Shown here one piece after another: positions 62,479-64,000 of a stretch of 64,000 bases of DNA. The number at the start of each line of letters is the position of its first letter. The first letter of the stretch is position 1. A program made the position numbers and the translations under genes. The DNA lies in the NCBI GenBank assembly GCA_035998445.1, contig DASYHQ010000045.1, forward strand, positions 1 through 64,000, given 5' to 3'. The stretch comes from Tepidisphaeraceae bacterium (GTDB lineage Bacteria; Planctomycetota; Phycisphaerae; Tepidisphaerales; Tepidisphaeraceae). Below the pieces are notes generated by a model. The model searched no databases, was not told where the DNA came from, and saw only the letters and a program-made list of their open reading frames with translations.

Positions 62479-62757
62479 ATGCCCGCGATTCCCATCACCG
62501 TTCCCGGCATGTTGCGACACGCGATCGACGACGCGGCGTTCGTCACGATCGACGCCGCCACGCTGCCCGACCTCGTCGCCCAACTCAAGCGCCGCCACCC
62601 ACTGCTGGTGCCGCTCGTCTGGACCGAAACCGGCGAACTCCGCAAACACGTCCTGATCTTCCTGAACGACACCGCCAGCCGCTGGCTCCCCTCGCCCGAC
62701 ATGCCCCTGAAGGACGGCGACCGAGTGACCATCGTGCAGGCCGTATCGGGCGGGTGA
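62479..62757 (+). CDS. MoaD/ThiS/CysO-like ubiquitin-fold sulfur carrier
   Basis: 92 residues from ATG 62479 (GGAAGG 3-4 nt upstream); the frame is open far upstream but that region is antisense to another gene. A beta-grasp protein with the conserved block LRKHVLIFLNDTASRWL (~54-70) and the tail PLKDGDRVTIVQAVSGG. The Gly-Gly end is the site of thiocarboxylation. The pattern is closer to CysO, the cysteine-synthase carrier, than to classical MoaD. No CysM, Mec or MoeB-like gene is adjacent, so its pathway is open. Confidence 0.82.
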   Translation: MPAIPITVPGMLRHAIDDAAFVTIDAATLPDLVAQLKRRHPLLVPLVWTETGELRKHVLIFLNDTASRWLPSPDMPLKDGDRVTIVQAVSGG

Positions 62758-62894
62758 TGATATTTTCATCAAACCACCATCCCCACCGCTCCCGGCTTCG
62801 CAGTCGGACGAACGTAGATAGCGGTTGCACAGCCTGTCCGTCCGCGAAACCGCAAACGATAACTTCACCCGTCCCACGCGCCGCGGGCGATCGC

Positions 62895-62900
62895 TACAGT
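62895..62900 (+). promoter_or_regulatory. -10-like box 7 nt upstream of the DUF2243 gene
   Basis: TACAGT ends 7 nt before ATG 62908 and no Shine-Dalgarno site is present. Confidence 0.35.
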
Positions 62901-62907
62901 CGATCCC

Positions 62908-63387
62908 ATGTTCTGGCACCCCTTCGTCATCGGCGGCATCCTGCTCGGCATGGGATTGGGCGCGTTTGTCGACGGCATCGTGCTGCACCAGATTCTTCAG
63001 TGGCACCACCTCGTCTGCATCACCGACCATTGCACGCCGCTGAGCATCGAACACCTTCAACGGCAGAACCGACAGGACGGTTACTTCCACCTCGGCGCGC
63101 TCGTCCTGACCATCGTCGGCAGCTACCGCGTCTTCCGCACCGCCCAACTGCCGGACGTGCCGCGCTCGCCACTGGCGTTCGTCGGCGCCACGTTGTGCGG
63201 CTGGGGCGCATTCAACCTGATCGAAGGGCTGATCAACCACCAGTTCCTGCAGATCCACCACGTCCTGCCCGGCCGCCCGTACGAGTTCGCTGCGGACATG
63301 GCCTTTCTGGCGTCGGGGGTCTTGCTGATCGTCATCGGCTATCTGCTGCTTCGCCGGGCGTTTCGTCACCGCGACATAACGCGATGA
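62908..63387 (+). CDS. DUF2243 family membrane protein
   Basis: 159 residues with four membrane helices. The family pattern is clear: LLGMGLGAFVDGIVLHQILQWHHLVC (~12-37) and WGAFNLIEGLINHQFLQIHHV (~98-118), rich in conserved His and acidic residues that may bind a metal. The role of DUF2243 proteins is unknown. No operon partner follows; the next 600 nt are repeats. Confidence 0.9.
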   Translation: MFWHPFVIGGILLGMGLGAFVDGIVLHQILQWHHLVCITDHCTPLSIEHLQRQNRQDGYFHLGALVLTIVGSYRVFRTAQLPDVPRSPLAFVGATLCGWGAFNLIEGLINHQFLQIHHVLPGRPYEFAADMAFLASGVLLIVIGYLLLRRAFRHRDITR

Positions 63388-64000
63388 TGCGTAACGTCGA
63401 GTGGGTCCATGTTCACGCGTGGCATCGATCGAACTTTTCCCCTTGTTCACCGCCACCGCTGAGGCCGTAACTTTGGCGGGTGAGCGACGGTGGGACGGCC
63501 ATTCTTCGTGTCTGTCTCTCTTCGCGTTGCGCTCCCCCGCGATTAAAAGAGACGCGAAGTCGCGAAGACGCGAAGCCGAACGCGAAGCGGGACCGAAAGA
63601 GGAAGTCGGCCTCGTGTCGCGACGGCGGTCTGGGTAAGGCAAAACGCGAGACCGTGCACCATTTTGCACCATTGTGCAACATCGGGTGATGGCGAAGGAG
63701 CCCATTACAGGAATCGCGTCGGCTATTCGGTTGTCAAAGAACACGCTATCCATCTCTACGCTCGCGCTGCGCAGAAGACGCGGCATTGGCGCAACACGCT
63801 CTGCTTTTCTTCGTGTCCTCCTTCGCGTTCTTGGCGCCTTCGTGGCTCCCTCACTTCTTGAGCGCGGCTCCGCCGCGTGGCAGACAAGAATGTCCGTCCC
63901 ACCAAAGAAGAGACACAGGCAAGAATGCCTGTGCCACAGAAGTGAGAAGAAGGAATACGGGGAGAGATGAATTCGGGGGGAGAGACAGGCAGGAACAGAA
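63388..64000. repeat. composite intergenic repeat, copy 2 (family H)
   Basis: Blocks in order: GCGAAG array (63550-63590), the GTGCACCATTTTGCACCATTGTGCA block (63653-63685), the TATTCGGTTGTCAAAGAACA block (63723-63775), a CTTCGCG/CTTGGCG array (63805-63850), and GACAAGAATGTC / AGGCAAGAATGCCT hairpins (63883-63940). It repeats most of 47204-47660 in the same orientation. Open frames across it are not credible genes. Confidence 0.78.

Overview
The window looks like chromosomal DNA of a GC-rich planctomycete, most likely of the class Phycisphaerae (Humisphaera/Tepidisphaera-like; the class is an inference). Evidence: five secreted proteins carry the planctomycete N-terminal extracellular motif (E-x-L/I-E-x-R-x-L near residue 20-40); a C-G-Y-x-L-x-G-L-P zinc-ribbon membrane protein of planctomycete type is present; a PEP-CTERM protein sits beside exopolysaccharide genes; and the gaps between genes are filled with many families of palindromic repeats. 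No rRNA, tRNA, CRISPR array, integrase or transposase gene was seen.

Layout. 1-20.5 kb: large secreted multidomain proteins (malectin-like, CBM35-like, Fn3, HYDIN-like, metzincin protease, FG-GAP propeller), with a stand-alone atpD and a minus-strand block (VTT membrane protein, zinc-ribbon protein, moaE, moaD, small membrane protein, lpxI). 20.8-23.6 kb: a GT1-type glycosyltransferase and an Eis-like acetyltransferase. 24.1-30.9 kb: a same-strand run of VWA membrane protein, ExbB-like and two ExbD-like motor proteins, and a 961-residue exported helical-repeat protein, which looks like a Ton/Tol-type energised envelope machine. 31.5-34.2 kb: two unknown proteins around a 21-bp minisatellite. 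34.4-47.1 kb: exopolysaccharide locus (PEP-CTERM SGNH hydrolase, Wzx-like flippase, NodZ/FUT8-like fucosyltransferase, methyltransferase, Wzy/ligase-like protein, a double-GT4 fusion, a PAS sensor without output domain, WcaF-like acetyltransferase, GT2, NAD epimerase). 47.7-64 kb: mostly housekeeping and envelope genes (YmdB-type phosphoesterase, FAD oxidoreductase, tiny lipoprotein, MFS transporter, flagellin, M20 amidohydrolase, guaB, CPA2 antiporter, DUF2179, CysO-like carrier, DUF2243).

The most notable non-coding result is a layered set of intergenic palindromic repeats. One 138-bp element (20460-20759) is interrupted by a 153-bp element with short terminal inverted repeats and a 9-bp target duplication; removing the insert restores exactly 138 bp, the length of two intact copies elsewhere. 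At 31 kb the nesting is reversed. Two copies of another 103-bp element (48.8 and 52.9 kb) are near-identical reverse complements, including the loop. These point to mobility of non-coding elements whose transposase lies outside the window.

Several genes have a -10-like box 7-9 nt before the ATG and no Shine-Dalgarno sequence, suggesting leaderless transcripts, while others have strong Shine-Dalgarno sites that settle the start codon. All functional calls are from reading the sequence; no database search was run.
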